Source of the DNA: Serratia sp. Ag1
GTDB taxonomy: Bacteria > Pseudomonadota > Gammaproteobacteria > Enterobacterales > Enterobacteriaceae
DNA length: 64,000 nt
Direction of reading: 5' to 3'
NCBI RefSeq assembly: GCF_000743355.1
Contig: NZ_JQEI01000015.1
Span: forward strand, 146,787 to 210,786
The notes beneath the pieces are model-generated. The model did not search any database. It was given only the letters and a program-made list of their open reading frames with translations, and had not been told where the DNA came from. Shown piece after piece: positions 9,903 through 21,013 of the stretch. Position 1 is the first letter of the stretch, and every line of letters starts with the position of its first letter. Made by a program: the position numbers and the translations under genes.

Positions 9903-11189
9903 GCCTGGACGCCTGCGGTTATTCCGTGGAGCACCGCCGCTGCGGCGTGGCGTAGAGTTACGGCGTGGGCCGTTGTTGCCACGTGGACGCACCAAGCGTT
10001 TTGGCGCAGGCAGATCCGTCAGCAGCGCATCGCTGTTGTATTTGCTCACCGGGATACTGTGACCGGTATAGGTCTCGATCGCTGGCAGGTTCAGGGCATA
10101 TTCTTCACAGGCCAGGCTGATGGAGTGGCCGCTTTCGCCCGCGCGACCGGTACGACCGATACGGTGAACATAGTCTTCGCAATCGTCAGGCAGATCGTAG
10201 TTGAAAACGTGGGTTACCAGCGGGATGTGCAAACCACGCGCTGCGACATCGGTCGCCACCAGAATATCCAGATTGCCTTTAGTGAAGTCATCCAGAATAC
10301 GCAGGCGCTTTTTCTGTGCCACATCGCCAGTCAGCAGGCCCACACGGTGACCATCGGCAGCCAGATGGCCCCAGATGTCTTCACAGCGGTGCTTGGTGTT
10401 AGCGAAAATTATGCAGCGATCCGGCCACTCTTCCTCGAGCAGAGTCTGTAGCAGACGCATTTTCTCTTCATTGGAAGGGTAGAACAGCTCTTCTTTGATG
10501 CGATGGCCGGTTTTCTGCTCCGGTTCGACCTCAACATATTCGGCATTGTTCATCTGCTCGAAAGCCAGTTCGCGAACGCGATAAGACAGTGTGGCAGAGA
10601 ACAACATGTTCAGGCGCTGATTGACCGCGGGCATGCGGCGGAACAGCCAGCGGATATCTTTGATAAAGCCCAGATCGTACATACGATCGGCTTCATCCAG
10701 CACCACCACTTGGATCGCACCCAGATCGATATAATTCTGTTTGGCATAATCGATTAAGCGGCCCGTGGTGCCAACCAGGATATCCACACCGCTTTCCAGC
10801 ACTTTAAGCTGCTTGTCGTAGCCATCGCCACCGTAGGCCAGGCCCAGTTTCAAACCGGTAGACTGTGAAAGAGTTTCAGCATCGGAATGGATTTGAACGG
10901 CCAGTTCACGCGTTGGCGCCATGATCAAGGCGCGCGGCTGGTTGGTCTGGCGACCTTCTTTCGCCGGGTGGGACAGCAAATAGTGAAAAGTAGACGCTAA
11001 AAATGCCAGCGTCTTTCCGGTACCGGTTTGCGCCTGACCTGCAACGTCACGCCCAGAGAGCGTGAGCGGCAATGCTAACGCCTGGATAGGCGTGCAATGA
11101 TGAAACCCCTTTTTCTGAAGGGCTTCAAGGACTAACGGGTGCAGGGCGAAGTCGGAAAACTTCTGTTCGGTCAAGTGTGTTTTGCTCAT
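9900..11189 (-). CDS. rhlB: DEAD-box RNA helicase RhlB (RNA degradosome)
   Basis: A 429-residue RNA helicase that unwinds structured RNA for RNase E in the degradosome. Motifs: Q-motif region HHCTPIQ, motif I AQTGTGKT (53-60), PTREL, DEAD at 165-168, SAT (FSATL), ARGLHIP and [10 protein letters not shown]. The C-terminus is a basic Arg/Pro/Gly-rich tail (about 395-429), the RNA-binding extension seen in RhlB. Divergent from trxA, as in E. coli. The stop codon abuts an ERIC element. Confidence 0.97.
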   Translation of the reverse strand: MSKTHLTEQKFSDFALHPLVLEALQKKGFHHCTPIQALALPLTLSGRDVAGQAQTGTGKTLAFLASTFHYLLSHPAKEGRQTNQPRALIMAPTRELAVQIHSDAETLSQSTGLKLGLAYGGDGYDKQLKVLESGVDILVGTTGRLIDYAKQNYIDLGAIQVVVLDEADRMYDLGFIKDIRWLFRRMPAVNQRLNMLFSATLSYRVRELAFEQMNNAEYVEVEPEQKTGHRIKEELFYPSNEEKMRLLQTLLEEEWPDRCIIFANTKHRCEDIWGHLAADGHRVGLLTGDVAQKKRLRILDDFTKGNLDILVATDVAARGLHIPLVTHVFNYDLPDDCEDYVHRIGRTGRAGESGHSISLACEEYALNLPAIETYTGHSIPVSKYNSDALLTDLPAPKRLVRPRGNNGPRRNSTPRRSGGAPRNNRRRPG

Positions 11190-11326
11190 AGTATGGTAGA
11201 ATATCAGCTAACTATTGCTTTACGAAAGCACATCCGTTGAAATAAACGCGGTGAAATAAAATCACCTTGGGTTGGTGAATAAGACGCCAACACTTACAAG
11301 GTAGACTTAATCCTGTGGAGTAGAAC

Positions 11327-11653
11327 ATGAGCGATAAAATTATTCACCTGACTGACGACAGCTTTGATACCGATGTGCTGAAAGCCGAAGGGCCAATCCT
11401 GGTAGATTTCTGGGCTGAATGGTGCGGCCCGTGCAAGATGATTGCGCCGATCCTGGATGAGATTGCCGAAGAATTTGCAGGCAAACTGACCATCAGCAAG
11501 CTGAACATCGATCAAAACCCGGCTACTGCACCGAAGTATGGTATCCGTGGCATCCCTACGCTGCTGCTGTTCAAAAACGGTGAAGTGGCGGCAACCAAAG
11601 TAGGCGCATTGTCTAAAGGCCAACTCAAAGATTTCCTGAACGCGAATCTGTAA
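11327..11653 (+). CDS. trxA: Thioredoxin 1
   Basis: A 108-residue cytoplasmic thiol-disulfide reductant for ribonucleotide reductase, PAPS reductase and others. The active site WCGPC is at 32-36 and the cis-proline loop reads [10 protein letters not shown]. Length and sequence match E. coli TrxA. The ATG follows TGGAG at a normal distance. Confidence 0.99.
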   Translation: MSDKIIHLTDDSFDTDVLKAEGPILVDFWAEWCGPCKMIAPILDEIAEEFAGKLTISKLNIDQNPATAPKYGIRGIPTLLLFKNGEVAATKVGALSKGQLKDFLNANL

Positions 11654-12055
11654 TCGGGCAGGAAGCCCTGTGACGGGCGTCTGGGAGTGAGGATGTAATT
11701 CACCGCTAGACGCCTGCCAAGAAGCGTGCTAAGTTTAACCACACTGCATATAGAACTTGCCCTAAGTATTAAATCTAAAGAGTTTGAATCTAAGCTTTAC
11801 TCTATGTTGAACCATCGGCACCGTCATTTGCTATCAACTCTGCCCCTGTTTCGACAATCAAACAGTTTTACAAAAATCAGTTTTAAGGCACCTTCGATTC
11901 TTGACCGTTAGCGCGTGCATCCAACGTAAGCCATTTCTTACCGCGACAGCTCAGCAGCCCGGCGATCGAACGTCCAGTAAACAGGCACGCATCTCGCTGC
12001 CATACCATTCACGATATAAGTTCGAGACATACCCCGAGTTTAAGAACCCACCACT
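11654..12055 (+). promoter_or_regulatory. rho leader region (about 400 bp)
   Basis: This is the gap between trxA and rho. E. coli rho has a long leader containing the rhoL reading frame, and Rho represses its own synthesis by premature termination there. I see a possible stem pairing GGCGTCT (11676-11682) with AGACGCC (11708-11714) just after trxA, then an AT-rich stretch. Two weak short frames are present: 11804-11911 (35 codons, no ribosome binding site) and a frame whose TGA overlaps the rho ATG. Neither resembles E. coli RhoL convincingly. Confidence 0.55.
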
Positions 12056-13315
12056 ATGAATCTTACCGAATTAAAGAATACGCCGGTTTCTGATCTGATT
12101 ACTCTCGGCGAAAATATGGGGCTGGAAAACCTGGCTCGCTTGCGCAAGCAGGACATTATCTTCTCTATACTCAAGCAACATGCGAAAAGCGGAGAAGATA
12201 TCTTCGGCGACGGCGTGTTGGAGATATTGCAGGATGGATTTGGTTTCCTCCGCTCTGGAGACAGTTCCTACCTCGCCGGCCCTGATGATATCTACGTTTC
12301 CCCCAGCCAAATTCGCCGCTTTAACCTCCGCACAGGTGACACCATTTCCGGTAAGATTCGTCCGCCAAAAGAAGGCGAGCGTTATTTTGCACTGTTGAAA
12401 GTCAATGAAGTCAACTACGACAAACCGGAAAACGCCCGTAACAAAATCCTGTTCGAAAACCTGACGCCACTGCACGCCAATTCCCGTCTGCGGATGGAGC
12501 GTGGTAACGGTTCAACGGAAGATCTGACGGCTCGCGTGCTGGATCTGGCGGCCCCGATTGGCCGTGGCCAACGTGGCCTGATCGTCGCCCCGCCAAAAGC
12601 CGGTAAGACCATGCTGTTGCAGAATATTGCGCAGAGCATCGCTTACAACCACCCAGACTGTGTGCTGATGGTATTGCTGATCGACGAGCGCCCGGAAGAA
12701 GTGACCGAGATGCAGCGTCTGGTAAAAGGTGAAGTTATTGCTTCTACCTTCGATGAACCCGCTTCCCGCCACGTGCAGGTCGCAGAAATGGTGATCGAGA
12801 AAGCCAAGCGTCTGGTTGAACATAAAAAAGACGTTATCATCCTGCTGGATTCCATTACCCGTCTGGCGCGCGCATACAACACCGTAGTACCTGCTTCAGG
12901 CAAAGTGCTGACCGGTGGTGTGGATGCCAACGCCCTGCATCGTCCAAAGCGTTTCTTCGGTGCGGCACGTAACGTTGAGGAAGGCGGTAGCCTGACCATC
13001 ATCGCCACTGCGCTGGTTGATACGGGGTCCAAAATGGACGAGGTTATTTACGAAGAATTTAAAGGTACCGGCAACATGGAACTGCACCTGGCGCGTAAAA
13101 TCGCCGAGAAGCGTGTGTTCCCTGCTATCGATTACAACCGCTCAGGTACCCGTAAAGAAGAGTTGCTTACCTCATCTGAAGAACTGCAGAAGATGTGGAT
13201 CCTGCGCAAGATTATTCACCCAATGGGTGAGATCGATGCGATGGAGTTCCTCATCAATAAATTGGCCATGACCAAAACCAATGATGAATTCTTCGACATG
13301 ATGAAGCGCTCGTAA
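12056..13315 (+). CDS. rho: Transcription termination factor Rho
   Basis: A 419-residue hexameric RNA-dependent ATPase, the same length as E. coli Rho and almost identical. N-terminal domain [15 protein letters not shown], cold-shock-like RNA-binding domain ([23 protein letters not shown]), P-loop PPKAGKT near residue 180, Walker [15 protein letters not shown], and the Q and R loop region [21 protein letters not shown]. It stands alone between trxA and the ECA operon, with its own terminator. Confidence 0.99.
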   Translation: MNLTELKNTPVSDLITLGENMGLENLARLRKQDIIFSILKQHAKSGEDIFGDGVLEILQDGFGFLRSGDSSYLAGPDDIYVSPSQIRRFNLRTGDTISGKIRPPKEGERYFALLKVNEVNYDKPENARNKILFENLTPLHANSRLRMERGNGSTEDLTARVLDLAAPIGRGQRGLIVAPPKAGKTMLLQNIAQSIAYNHPDCVLMVLLIDERPEEVTEMQRLVKGEVIASTFDEPASRHVQVAEMVIEKAKRLVEHKKDVIILLDSITRLARAYNTVVPASGKVLTGGVDANALHRPKRFFGAARNVEEGGSLTIIATALVDTGSKMDEVIYEEFKGTGNMELHLARKIAEKRVFPAIDYNRSGTRKEELLTSSEELQKMWILRKIIHPMGEIDAMEFLINKLAMTKTNDEFFDMMKRS

Positions 13316-13336
13316 TTCAGTAAAAATATTCGAGGA

Positions 13337-13363
13337 ACGCCACGCCTAGTCGTGGCGTTTTTT
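13337..13363 (+). terminator. Intrinsic terminator after rho
   Basis: An 8-bp perfect stem, ACGCCACG (13337-13344) with CGTGGCGT (13351-13358), and a 6-base loop are followed by six T residues: a textbook intrinsic terminator separating rho from wecA. Confidence 0.9.
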
Positions 13364-13599
13364 GCTTTTGGCGGATACGATAAGCATCGATAAAGGGAAA
13401 GTCAGTTTTTTATGGCTTACTGAGAATTAATCTTATTTACGCCCGCTGTTGACGCTAAGGCGTTGAAGTAAGAAATAGTTTGTGCATGCATGAGTGTTCA
13501 TGTCTGTCGCTATAGGAAATGACTGAAAGGTAGCCCCGTATATGGCGCGGTTTTTTACCCATGCTAAGCTGCCTCATCTTCTTCAGAGATTTGTTAACT

Positions 13600-14697
13600 G
13601 TGAACTTACTCACTATGAGTACTGAAATTCTTTTTGTTTTCCTGTTCTCTCTGGCTTTTTTGTTTGTTGCCCGCAAGGTAGCAAAACGGATCGGTTTGGT
13701 TGACAAACCCAATTATCGCAAACGTCATCAGGGCCTGATCCCTCTTGTCGGCGGCATTTCTGTTTATGCCGGTCTCTGTTTTGCTTTCCTGATTTCTGAC
13801 CAAACGATTGCCCACGCTAAACTTTATCTCGCCTGCGCGGGTATCTTGGTGTTCGTGGGCGCTTTGGACGATCGCTTTGACATCAGCGTTAAAATCCGTG
13901 CCACCGTTCAGGCTCTGGTTGGCATTGCCATGATGGTTTTTGCTGGCCTTTATCTGCGCAGCTTTGGCTATGTGTTTGGTGGTTGGGAAATGCTGTTGGG
14001 GCCGTTCGGCTACCTGGTGACCCTGTTTGCTGTCTGGGCGGCGATCAATGCTTTCAACATGGTTGATGGTATTGATGGGTTGCTTGGTGGTCTCTCCTGT
14101 GTGTCGTTCGGAGCCTTGGGTACGCTGCTCTATTTGAGCGGTAACACGGCGCTCGCATTTTGGTGTTTCGCCATGCTGGCAGCTATAGTTCCCTATATTC
14201 TGCTCAACCTCGGCGTATTGGGCCGCCGTTATAAAGTCTTTATGGGGGATGCGGGCAGTACGCTGATTGGTTTTACGGCTATCTGGATATTGCTGCAAAG
14301 CTCCCAGGGGCCTAGCCACCCGATCAAACCGGTCACGGCGCTGTGGATTATTGCTATTCCGTTGATGGATATGATCGCGATCATGTATCGTCGTCTGCGC
14401 AAGGGGATGAGCCCGTTTTCTCCCGATCGTCAGCATATCCATCACCTGATTATGCGTGCAGGCTTTACGCCGCGTCAGGCTTTTGTCCTGATTACGCTGG
14501 CAGCCGCGATTCTGGCGGCGATTGGCGTGCTTGGTGAACGTCTGTCGTTTATTCCTGAATGGGTGATGTTGGCACTATTCTTGCTTTCTTTCTTCTTCTA
14601 TGGCTATTGCATCAAACGGGCATGGCGCGTAGCGCGTTATATCAAACGTATGAAGCGCCGTATTCGACATTCAACGAACAACAAGCAAGTACCTTAA
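13600..14697 (+). CDS. wecA: UDP-GlcNAc:undecaprenyl-phosphate GlcNAc-1-phosphate transferase WecA
   Basis: A 365-residue polytopic inner-membrane enzyme that starts enterobacterial common antigen (and often O-antigen) synthesis by making lipid I. Signatures: DKPNYRKRHQGLIPLVGG, LDDRFDI, NAFNMVDGIDGLLGGLS, FMGDAGSTLIGF and HIHHLIMRAGF. The GTG at 13600 gives VNLLTMST, matching the E. coli start; the frame is open to an ATG at 13561 and an internal ATG at 13615 is also possible. First gene of the 13-kb ECA operon. Confidence 0.97.
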   Translation: MNLLTMSTEILFVFLFSLAFLFVARKVAKRIGLVDKPNYRKRHQGLIPLVGGISVYAGLCFAFLISDQTIAHAKLYLACAGILVFVGALDDRFDISVKIRATVQALVGIAMMVFAGLYLRSFGYVFGGWEMLLGPFGYLVTLFAVWAAINAFNMVDGIDGLLGGLSCVSFGALGTLLYLSGNTALAFWCFAMLAAIVPYILLNLGVLGRRYKVFMGDAGSTLIGFTAIWILLQSSQGPSHPIKPVTALWIIAIPLMDMIAIMYRRLRKGMSPFSPDRQHIHHLIMRAGFTPRQAFVLITLAAAILAAIGVLGERLSFIPEWVMLALFLLSFFFYGYCIKRAWRVARYIKRMKRRIRHSTNNKQVP

Positions 14698-14714
14698 CCT
14701 GAGGCTTTTGGGCA

Positions 14715-15770
14715 GTGATGACTCCAGAAACAACGTCTGAAAAAAATACTCCGCCGGTCGATAATGAACTCGATATCCGCGGTTTGTGCTGTACGCTGTG
14801 GCGCGGCAAGAAATGGATTATCGGTTTTGCGGTGTTGTTCGCCGTGGTGGCACTGATCGTCTCCTATCTGGTCAAACAGGAATGGAGCGCAACGGCGATC
14901 ACGGATAAGCCAACGGTAAATGCATTGGGCGGATATTATTCGCAGCAGCAGTTCCTGCGTAACCTCGATGTGCGTACCGTGCCAGCAGTCGCCGGGGAAC
15001 AACCCGGTATTGCTGATGAAGCCTATAATGAATTCATTATGCAACTGGCAGCCTATGACACGCGCCGTGATTTCTGGCTGCAAAGTGACTATTACAAACA
15101 GCGCCAGGAAGGTGATGCTCGCGCGGATGCGGCATTGCTTGACGATCTGATTAACAATATTCAGTTCACTCCGCGTGATGACAAAAAAGTGCTCAACGAC
15201 GGCGTGAAGCTGACGGCGGAAACCGCACCGGACTCCAATCGTTTGCTGCGTCAGTATGTCGCATTCGCCAGCCATCGGGCAGCGCAGCATCTGAATGAAG
15301 AGATTCAAGGGGCTTGGGCGGCTCGCACTGCTTCGATGAACGCGCAGGTCAAACGGCAGGAAGCGGTTGCCGATGCGGTTTATCAGCGTGAACTCAAAAC
15401 CGTGCAGCAGGCGTTGAAAATCGCCGAGCAGCAAGGGATTGGCCGCAGCCAGACCGAGACGCCAGCCGAACAGTTGCCTGATTCCGATTTGTTCCTGCTG
15501 GGTAAGCCAATGCTCCAGGCTCGCTTGGAAGGGTTACAGGCTTCTGGCCCAACCTATGATCTGGGTTACGACCAGAACCGTGCCATGCTGGCAACGCTGA
15601 ACGTTGGCCCGACGTTGGATGGCAAGTTCCAGACCTATCGCTATCTGCGTACGCCGGAAGAACCGGTAAAACGCGATAGTCCGCGCCGCGTCTTCTGGCT
15701 GATCATGTGGGGATCCATTGGTGCTCTGATTGGCGCTGGTGTTGCTTTAGCTCGTCGGCCACGCAATTAA
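14715..15770 (+). CDS. wzzE: ECA polysaccharide chain-length modulator WzzE
   Basis: A 351-residue Wzz-family protein: TM helix at about 33-53, a large periplasmic alpha-helical region with coiled-coil character (about 190-245), and a second TM helix near the C-terminus (VFWLIMWGSIGALIGAGVAL). Together with WzyE it sets the modal length of the common antigen chain. It follows wecA by 17 bases and begins ATGACTCCAGA at 14718, with an in-frame GTG three bases earlier that could also be used. Confidence 0.95.
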   Translation: MMTPETTSEKNTPPVDNELDIRGLCCTLWRGKKWIIGFAVLFAVVALIVSYLVKQEWSATAITDKPTVNALGGYYSQQQFLRNLDVRTVPAVAGEQPGIADEAYNEFIMQLAAYDTRRDFWLQSDYYKQRQEGDARADAALLDDLINNIQFTPRDDKKVLNDGVKLTAETAPDSNRLLRQYVAFASHRAAQHLNEEIQGAWAARTASMNAQVKRQEAVADAVYQRELKTVQQALKIAEQQGIGRSQTETPAEQLPDSDLFLLGKPMLQARLEGLQASGPTYDLGYDQNRAMLATLNVGPTLDGKFQTYRYLRTPEEPVKRDSPRRVFWLIMWGSIGALIGAGVALARRPRN

Positions 15771-15857
15771 AAAAAGAAGACCATGATTTCGTTGATGGGC
15801 GCTTAAGCGCCCAGTTTGCAGGTTCGCCTGCGGTTCACCGACCAAAAGAGATTCGCT

Positions 15858-16988
15858 GTGAAAGTGTTGACTGTTTTTGGCACCAGGCCGGAAGCCATCA
15901 AAATGGCTCCTCTGGTACATGCTCTGGCTGAGGATGCAGCCTTTGAATCAAGAGTCTGCGTTACGGCACAGCATCGTGAGATGTTGGATCAGGTATTGCG
16001 TTTGTTTGAAATCGTACCGGATTACGACCTTAACATCATGAAACCAGGCCAGGGGCTGAGTGAAATCACCTGCCGCATTCTGGAAGGGTTGAAAGGGGTT
16101 CTGGAAGATTTCAAACCGGATGTGGTTCTGGTTCACGGTGATACCACCACCACTATGGCAACCAGCCTGGCTGCGTTTTACCAGCGTATTCCCGTTGGGC
16201 ACGTGGAGGCCGGTCTGCGTACCGGTAATCTCTATTCTCCATGGCCTGAAGAAGCCAACCGCAAGCTGACGGGCCATCTGGCGATGTACCATTTTGCGCC
16301 GACCGAAAACTCGCGCTCGAATCTGCTGCGGGAATCGCTGCATGATGACCATATTTTTGTCACGGGCAATACGGTGATCGATGCGTTGTTATGGGTTCGC
16401 GACCGTGTCCTGAGTGACGAAGTGTTGCGTAACAGTCTCGATCAGCGTTATCCCTTCCTGGATGCCAATAAGAAGTTGATCTTGGTGACTGGCCACCGTC
16501 GCGAAAGCTTCGGCGGTGGGTTCGAGCGCATTTGCAGCGCTTTGGCGGAAATCGCCCGGCAGCATCCGGAAGTTCAGGTAGTTTACCCTGTACACCTCAA
16601 TCCCAATGTCAGTGAGCCAGTTAATCGGATCCTGAAAGGTATCGATAACATTATCCTTATCGATCCGCAGGATTACCTGCCATTTGTTTACCTGATGACC
16701 CACTCTTACCTGATTCTGACCGACTCGGGCGGTATTCAGGAAGAGGCACCGTCACTGGGTAAACCGGTGTTAGTAATGCGTGATACGACTGAGCGGCCAG
16801 AAGCGGTGGATGCTGGAACGGTGCGTTTGGTAGGAACCGATGTGGCAAGAATAGTTGATGAAGTGACTCGGCTGTTGACGGATGAGAACGAATATCACGC
16901 CATGAGCCGGGCGCATAACCCCTACGGTGACGGGCATGCCTGCCAGCGTATCCTCAAAGCTTTAAAGAATCATCAGGTGACACTATGA
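15858..16988 (+). CDS. wecB: UDP-N-acetylglucosamine 2-epimerase WecB
   Basis: A 376-residue non-hydrolysing epimerase that converts UDP-GlcNAc to UDP-ManNAc for ECA. Signatures: [58 protein letters not shown] and [17 protein letters not shown]. The GTG at 15858 gives the E. coli N-terminus (VKVLTVFG) and length; upstream in-frame codons are not family sequence. The stop overlaps the wecC start by 4 bases (ATGA), indicating translational coupling. Confidence 0.97.
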   Translation: MKVLTVFGTRPEAIKMAPLVHALAEDAAFESRVCVTAQHREMLDQVLRLFEIVPDYDLNIMKPGQGLSEITCRILEGLKGVLEDFKPDVVLVHGDTTTTMATSLAAFYQRIPVGHVEAGLRTGNLYSPWPEEANRKLTGHLAMYHFAPTENSRSNLLRESLHDDHIFVTGNTVIDALLWVRDRVLSDEVLRNSLDQRYPFLDANKKLILVTGHRRESFGGGFERICSALAEIARQHPEVQVVYPVHLNPNVSEPVNRILKGIDNIILIDPQDYLPFVYLMTHSYLILTDSGGIQEEAPSLGKPVLVMRDTTERPEAVDAGTVRLVGTDVARIVDEVTRLLTDENEYHAMSRAHNPYGDGHACQRILKALKNHQVTL

Positions 16989-18247
16989 GTTTTAACACTA
17001 TTTCAGTTATTGGCCTGGGTTATATCGGCTTGCCAACGGCGGCGGCGTTTGCTTCCCGCAAGAAAAAAGTGGTAGGTGTAGATGTTAATCAACATGCGGT
17101 AGATACCATCAATCGTGGTGAGATTCATATTGTAGAGCCCGACCTGGACCGCGTGGTGAAGGAAGCGGTTGACGGGGGATACCTGCAGGCCGTCACTAAA
17201 CCATTAGCGGCAGATGCTTTCCTGATCGCGGTGCCGACGCCGTTCAAAGGGGACCATGAGCCCGATCTGGCCTATGTTGAAGCGGCTGCCAAGTCATTGG
17301 CACCGGTGCTGAAAAAAGGCGATCTGGTGATTCTGGAGTCTACCTCACCTGTCGGCGCGACCGAGCAAATGGCGCAGTGGTTGGCTGAAGCGCGTAGCGA
17401 TCTCAGCTTCCCGCAGCAGGCCGGTGAGCAGGCTGATATCAATATTGCCTATTGCCCTGAGCGCGTGTTGCCAGGCCAGGTGATGGTTGAGCTGATTCAG
17501 AACGACCGCGTTATCGGTGGGATGACACCGAAGTGTTCCGAACGCGCCAGCGCACTGTATAAAATTTTCCTTGAAGGTGAATGTGTTGTCACCAACTCAC
17601 GCACCGCCGAGATGTGTAAATTGACGGAAAACAGCTTCCGCGATGTCAATATCGCGTTTGCTAACGAATTGTCGCTGATTTGTGCCGATCAAGGGATCAA
17701 CGTGTGGGAACTGATCCGTTTGGCCAATCGCCATCCGCGCGTCAATATCCTGCAGCCGGGGCCTGGCGTTGGTGGGCACTGTATTGCGGTTGATCCTTGG
17801 TTTATCGTGGCGCAAAACCCGCAACAGGCTCGCCTGATCCACACTGCGCGCCTGGTTAACGATGGTAAGCCGCTGTGGGTGGTCGAACGCGTTAAGGCCG
17901 CCGTGGCCGATTGCCTTGCAGCAACCAACAAGCGCGCTTCTGAAGTGAAGATTGCCTGTTTTGGCCTGGCGTTCAAGCCCAATATCGACGATCTGCGTGA
18001 GAGCCCGGCGGTAGAAGTGGCACACCTGATTGCCGATTGGCACGTAGGGGAAACCTTGGCCGTGGAACCGAACGTTGAGCAATTGCCGAAATCCTTGGCT
18101 GGCCACGTGACGCTGAAAAGCCTCACCGATGCACTGCAGCAGGCGGATGTGATTGTTATGCTGGTCGATCACAAAGAATTCAAGGCGATTAAGCCGGAAG
18201 AGATTAAGCAATCCTGGATTGTTGACACCAAAGGGGTCTGGCGTTGA
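16985..18247 (+). CDS. wecC: UDP-N-acetyl-D-mannosamine dehydrogenase WecC
   Basis: A 420-residue NAD-dependent enzyme that makes UDP-ManNAcA from the WecB product. Rossmann motif GLGYIG at 10-15, catalytic-cysteine region [15 protein letters not shown], and the C-terminal [18 protein letters not shown] typical of UDP-sugar dehydrogenases. The start overlaps wecB; the stop overlaps the TTG start of rffG. Confidence 0.97.
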   Translation: MSFNTISVIGLGYIGLPTAAAFASRKKKVVGVDVNQHAVDTINRGEIHIVEPDLDRVVKEAVDGGYLQAVTKPLAADAFLIAVPTPFKGDHEPDLAYVEAAAKSLAPVLKKGDLVILESTSPVGATEQMAQWLAEARSDLSFPQQAGEQADINIAYCPERVLPGQVMVELIQNDRVIGGMTPKCSERASALYKIFLEGECVVTNSRTAEMCKLTENSFRDVNIAFANELSLICADQGINVWELIRLANRHPRVNILQPGPGVGGHCIAVDPWFIVAQNPQQARLIHTARLVNDGKPLWVVERVKAAVADCLAATNKRASEVKIACFGLAFKPNIDDLRESPAVEVAHLIADWHVGETLAVEPNVEQLPKSLAGHVTLKSLTDALQQADVIVMLVDHKEFKAIKPEEIKQSWIVDTKGVWR

Positions 18248-19308
18248 AACGTATTTTAGTTACCGGCGGTGCCGGTTTTATTGGCTCTGCCGTAGTAAGA
18301 CACATCATCAGCAGCACTGCCGATAGCGTGGTGGTGGTGGATAAGCTGACCTATGCAGGCAACCTGGAGTCGCTGGCTGAGGTGGTTGATAACGAGCGCT
18401 ATGCTTTCGAACAGGTTGATATCTGCGATCGCGCTGCGCTGGATCGGGTATTTGCCGAGTATCAGCCTGATTTCGTGATGCACCTGGCGGCAGAAAGCCA
18501 TGTTGATCGTTCCATTGACGGCCCGGCGGCATTTATCGAAACCAACGTGGTGGGAACCTACACCATGCTGGAAGCGGCCCGCCATTACTGGCAAGGGCTT
18601 GCAGAAGAGAAAAAGCAGGGTTTCCGCTTCCACCATATCTCTACCGATGAAGTGTACGGCGATCTGCACGGCACCGACGATCTGTTTACCGAAACCACGC
18701 CTTACGCACCCAGCAGCCCGTATTCAGCATCTAAAGCGTCGAGTGACCATCTGGTGCGCGCCTGGTTGCGCACTTACGGTTTCCCAACCGTGGTGACTAA
18801 CTGTTCCAACAACTATGGCCCTTACCACTTCCCAGAAAAGCTGATCCCATTGGTGATCCTGAACGCCATTTCTGGCAAACCGCTGCCGGTCTACGGCAAT
18901 GGGGCTCAGGTGCGCGACTGGCTGTATGTGGAAGATCATGCGCGTGCGCTGTATCAGGTAGTGACCGAAGGTGCGGTGGGTGAAACCTACAACATCGGTG
19001 GGCACAACGAGCGCAAGAATATCGAAGTGGTACATACCATTTGCGATCTGCTGGAAGAACTGGCCCCGAACAAGCCACAAGGTGTAGCGAACTACCGTGA
19101 TTTGATCACTTACGTTAAAGATCGCCCAGGCCACGATATGCGTTATGCCATCGATGCGGGGAAAATCGAACGTGAACTGGGTTGGCGCCCGCAGGAAACC
19201 TTTGAAAGCGGCATTCGCAAAACGGTGTCCTGGTATCTGAACAACGAAACCTGGTGGCGTCGTGTTCAGGACGGTTCCTATGCGGGTGAGCGTTTGGGGC
19301 TGAGCTAA
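18244..19308 (+). CDS. rffG: dTDP-glucose 4,6-dehydratase RffG
   Basis: A 354-residue short-chain dehydrogenase-family enzyme making dTDP-4-keto-6-deoxyglucose, the precursor of Fuc4NAc. NAD motif GGAGFIG (8-14), [13 protein letters not shown] (Tyr/Lys pair) and [14 protein letters not shown]. The start is TTG at 18244, embedded in the wecC stop; family alignment begins at the next codon, so this coupled TTG is the best start. Confidence 0.96.
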   Translation: MKRILVTGGAGFIGSAVVRHIISSTADSVVVVDKLTYAGNLESLAEVVDNERYAFEQVDICDRAALDRVFAEYQPDFVMHLAAESHVDRSIDGPAAFIETNVVGTYTMLEAARHYWQGLAEEKKQGFRFHHISTDEVYGDLHGTDDLFTETTPYAPSSPYSASKASSDHLVRAWLRTYGFPTVVTNCSNNYGPYHFPEKLIPLVILNAISGKPLPVYGNGAQVRDWLYVEDHARALYQVVTEGAVGETYNIGGHNERKNIEVVHTICDLLEELAPNKPQGVANYRDLITYVKDRPGHDMRYAIDAGKIERELGWRPQETFESGIRKTVSWYLNNETWWRRVQDGSYAGERLGLS

Positions 19309-19352
19309 ACCCCAAAAGATTTGGCGTTGTAGCCCTATAACGCTATCTAGAT

Positions 19353-19384
19353 ATACCCCAAGCGACTTGAAGTATGACGGGGAT
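19353..19384. repeat. Short (about 32 bp) ERIC-end repeat between rffG and rffH
   Basis: The motif ATACCCC..ACTTGAAGTATGACGGGG matches the outer end of ERIC elements (AACTTGAAGTATGACGGGTAT) and lacks the central core. Related copies are at 42942-42976, 46764-46796 and 60686-60715. It lies inside the ECA operon, where it could form a small hairpin in the mRNA. Confidence 0.65.
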
Positions 19385-19437
19385 AAACGCGCGGTGGCTA
19401 ACAGGCACCGCGTTGTTACATGAGTTCAGGAGTTATT

Positions 19438-20319
19438 ATGAAAGGTATCATTCTTGCTGGCGGTTCAGGGACGCGTTTGCACCCGATTACTCGTGGTGTT
19501 TCCAAACAGCTGCTCCCTATCTACGATAAGCCGATGATCTATTATCCGCTTTCGGTGCTGATGCTGGCCGGGATCCGGGACGTTTTGATTATCTCTACAC
19601 CGGAAGATTTGCCGTCGTTCCGCCGCCTGTTAGGTAGCGGTGCAGAGTTTGGTATCAATCTGAGTTATGCCGAGCAGCCAAGCCCAGACGGGCTGGCACA
19701 GGCATTCCTGATCGGTGAAGAGTTTATCGCTGGTGAGCCAACCTGCCTGGTGCTGGGTGACAATATCTATTTTGGTCAGAGCTTTAGCCCGAAACTGAAA
19801 AATGTGGTCGCTGGCCTGAAGGGCGCGACCGTGTTCGGTTATCAGGTCATGGATCCAGAGCGTTTCGGCGTTGTGGAGTTTGATGATCATTTCCGCGCGT
19901 TGTCGATCGAAGAAAAACCGGCTAAACCAAAATCCAACTGGGCGGTTACGGGGCTTTATTTCTACGACAACCAGGTGGTGGATTTCGCCAAACAAGTTAA
20001 ACCATCGCCGCGTGGTGAACTGGAAATTACCAGCATCAACCAGATGTATCTGGAGCGCGGTGAATTGAGCGTTGAGTTGTTAGGCCGTGGTTTTGCCTGG
20101 CTTGATACCGGTACTCATGACAGCCTGATCGAGGCCAGCACCTTTGTGCAGACAGTGGAAAAACGCCAAGGGTTCAAGATTGCCTGCCTGGAAGAAATTG
20201 CCTGGCGTAATGGCTGGTTGGACGATGAAGGTGTAAAGCGTGCTGCTCTGGCGCTGGCGAAAACTGGTTACGGCAAATATTTACTGGATTTACTGCATGT
20301 CCGTCCACGCCAATATTGA
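19438..20319 (+). CDS. rffH: Glucose-1-phosphate thymidylyltransferase RffH
   Basis: A 293-residue nucleotidyltransferase that makes dTDP-glucose for RffG. Signature [11 protein letters not shown] from residue 8, then [22 protein letters not shown] and [12 protein letters not shown]. The ATG at 19438 has AGGAG five bases upstream and gives MKGIILAGG, the family start; an ATG six codons earlier precedes the ribosome binding site and is rejected. The 3' end overlaps wecD by 23 bases. Confidence 0.97.
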   Translation: MKGIILAGGSGTRLHPITRGVSKQLLPIYDKPMIYYPLSVLMLAGIRDVLIISTPEDLPSFRRLLGSGAEFGINLSYAEQPSPDGLAQAFLIGEEFIAGEPTCLVLGDNIYFGQSFSPKLKNVVAGLKGATVFGYQVMDPERFGVVEFDDHFRALSIEEKPAKPKSNWAVTGLYFYDNQVVDFAKQVKPSPRGELEITSINQMYLERGELSVELLGRGFAWLDTGTHDSLIEASTFVQTVEKRQGFKIACLEEIAWRNGWLDDEGVKRAALALAKTGYGKYLLDLLHVRPRQY

Positions 20320-21013
20320 GCCTCTGGGCTGGGAAAGCGAGTTTTTCCAGATCCCCAGCGGCAAACTGCATTTTGATGACAGCGCGTCACCGCTCAGTGA
20401 CGCGCAGTTAGATGCTTTTACGCTGGTGCAGGCCAAGATCCCAACACAACGCCTTGATTTAGCTGACGCATTGGCTGAGCATGGTTTTCGGCTGGTAGAA
20501 GGTGAGGTGGATTTGGCGCTGACGGTTGGCACGGAAAGTGCTTCTGTCTCGTCAGTGCGTGTCGCTGTTGCTGATGACATTCCGGCATTGCGAGCGGCAG
20601 CGGCCAGCGTATTCGCCGCTAGCCGTTTCCGGGCTCCCTGGTATGGGCAACAGGACAGTGGACGATTTTATGCCACTTGGATTGAAAAAGCGGTGCTGGG
20701 GACCTTCGATCATCAGTGCTTATTAGTGCTGGGAAGCGATGGGCAACCAGAAGGTTTTGTCAGCCTGCGTGATATTGGCCAACAAGAGACCCGTATCGGT
20801 TTGCTGGCCGTTTTCCCAGGTGCGCAAGGAAAGGGTGCCGGTTCACGGCTGATGGCTGCCGCGATCGCCTGGTGTCAGCAGCGTGAGCTGCGGCGCCTGT
20901 GGGTTGCGACCCAGATGAGTAATATTGCCGCGTTACGGCTCTATCAACGGCACGGTGCCATTATAGAAAGCACCGCGTATTGGTTCTACAGAGGCTTACA
21001 TGATTCCATTTAA
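20297..21013 (+). CDS. wecD: dTDP-fucosamine N-acetyltransferase WecD (RffC)
   Basis: A 238-residue GNAT acetyltransferase that N-acetylates dTDP-Fuc4N. The acetyl-CoA binding segment [18 protein letters not shown] lies in the C-terminal half; [15 protein letters not shown] and ESTAYWFYR match E. coli WecD. The N-terminal half is less conserved, as usual. The ATG at 20297 lies inside the 3' end of rffH; the gene overlaps wecE by 14 bases, so translation is probably coupled. Confidence 0.93.
   Translation: MSVHANIEPLGWESEFFQIPSGKLHFDDSASPLSDAQLDAFTLVQAKIPTQRLDLADALAEHGFRLVEGEVDLALTVGTESASVSSVRVAVADDIPALRAAAASVFAASRFRAPWYGQQDSGRFYATWIEKAVLGTFDHQCLLVLGSDGQPEGFVSLRDIGQQETRIGLLAVFPGAQGKGAGSRLMAAAIAWCQQRELRRLWVATQMSNIAALRLYQRHGAIIESTAYWFYRGLHDSI

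Noticed and set aside
11726..11911. 61-codon frame in the rho leader
   Set aside because: GTG start without ribosome binding site, composition not protein-like and no similarity to RhoL; kept only as a note in the leader entry.
13606..14445. 279-codon minus-strand open frame
   Set aside because: Antisense shadow of wecA with no recognisable protein features or ribosome binding site.
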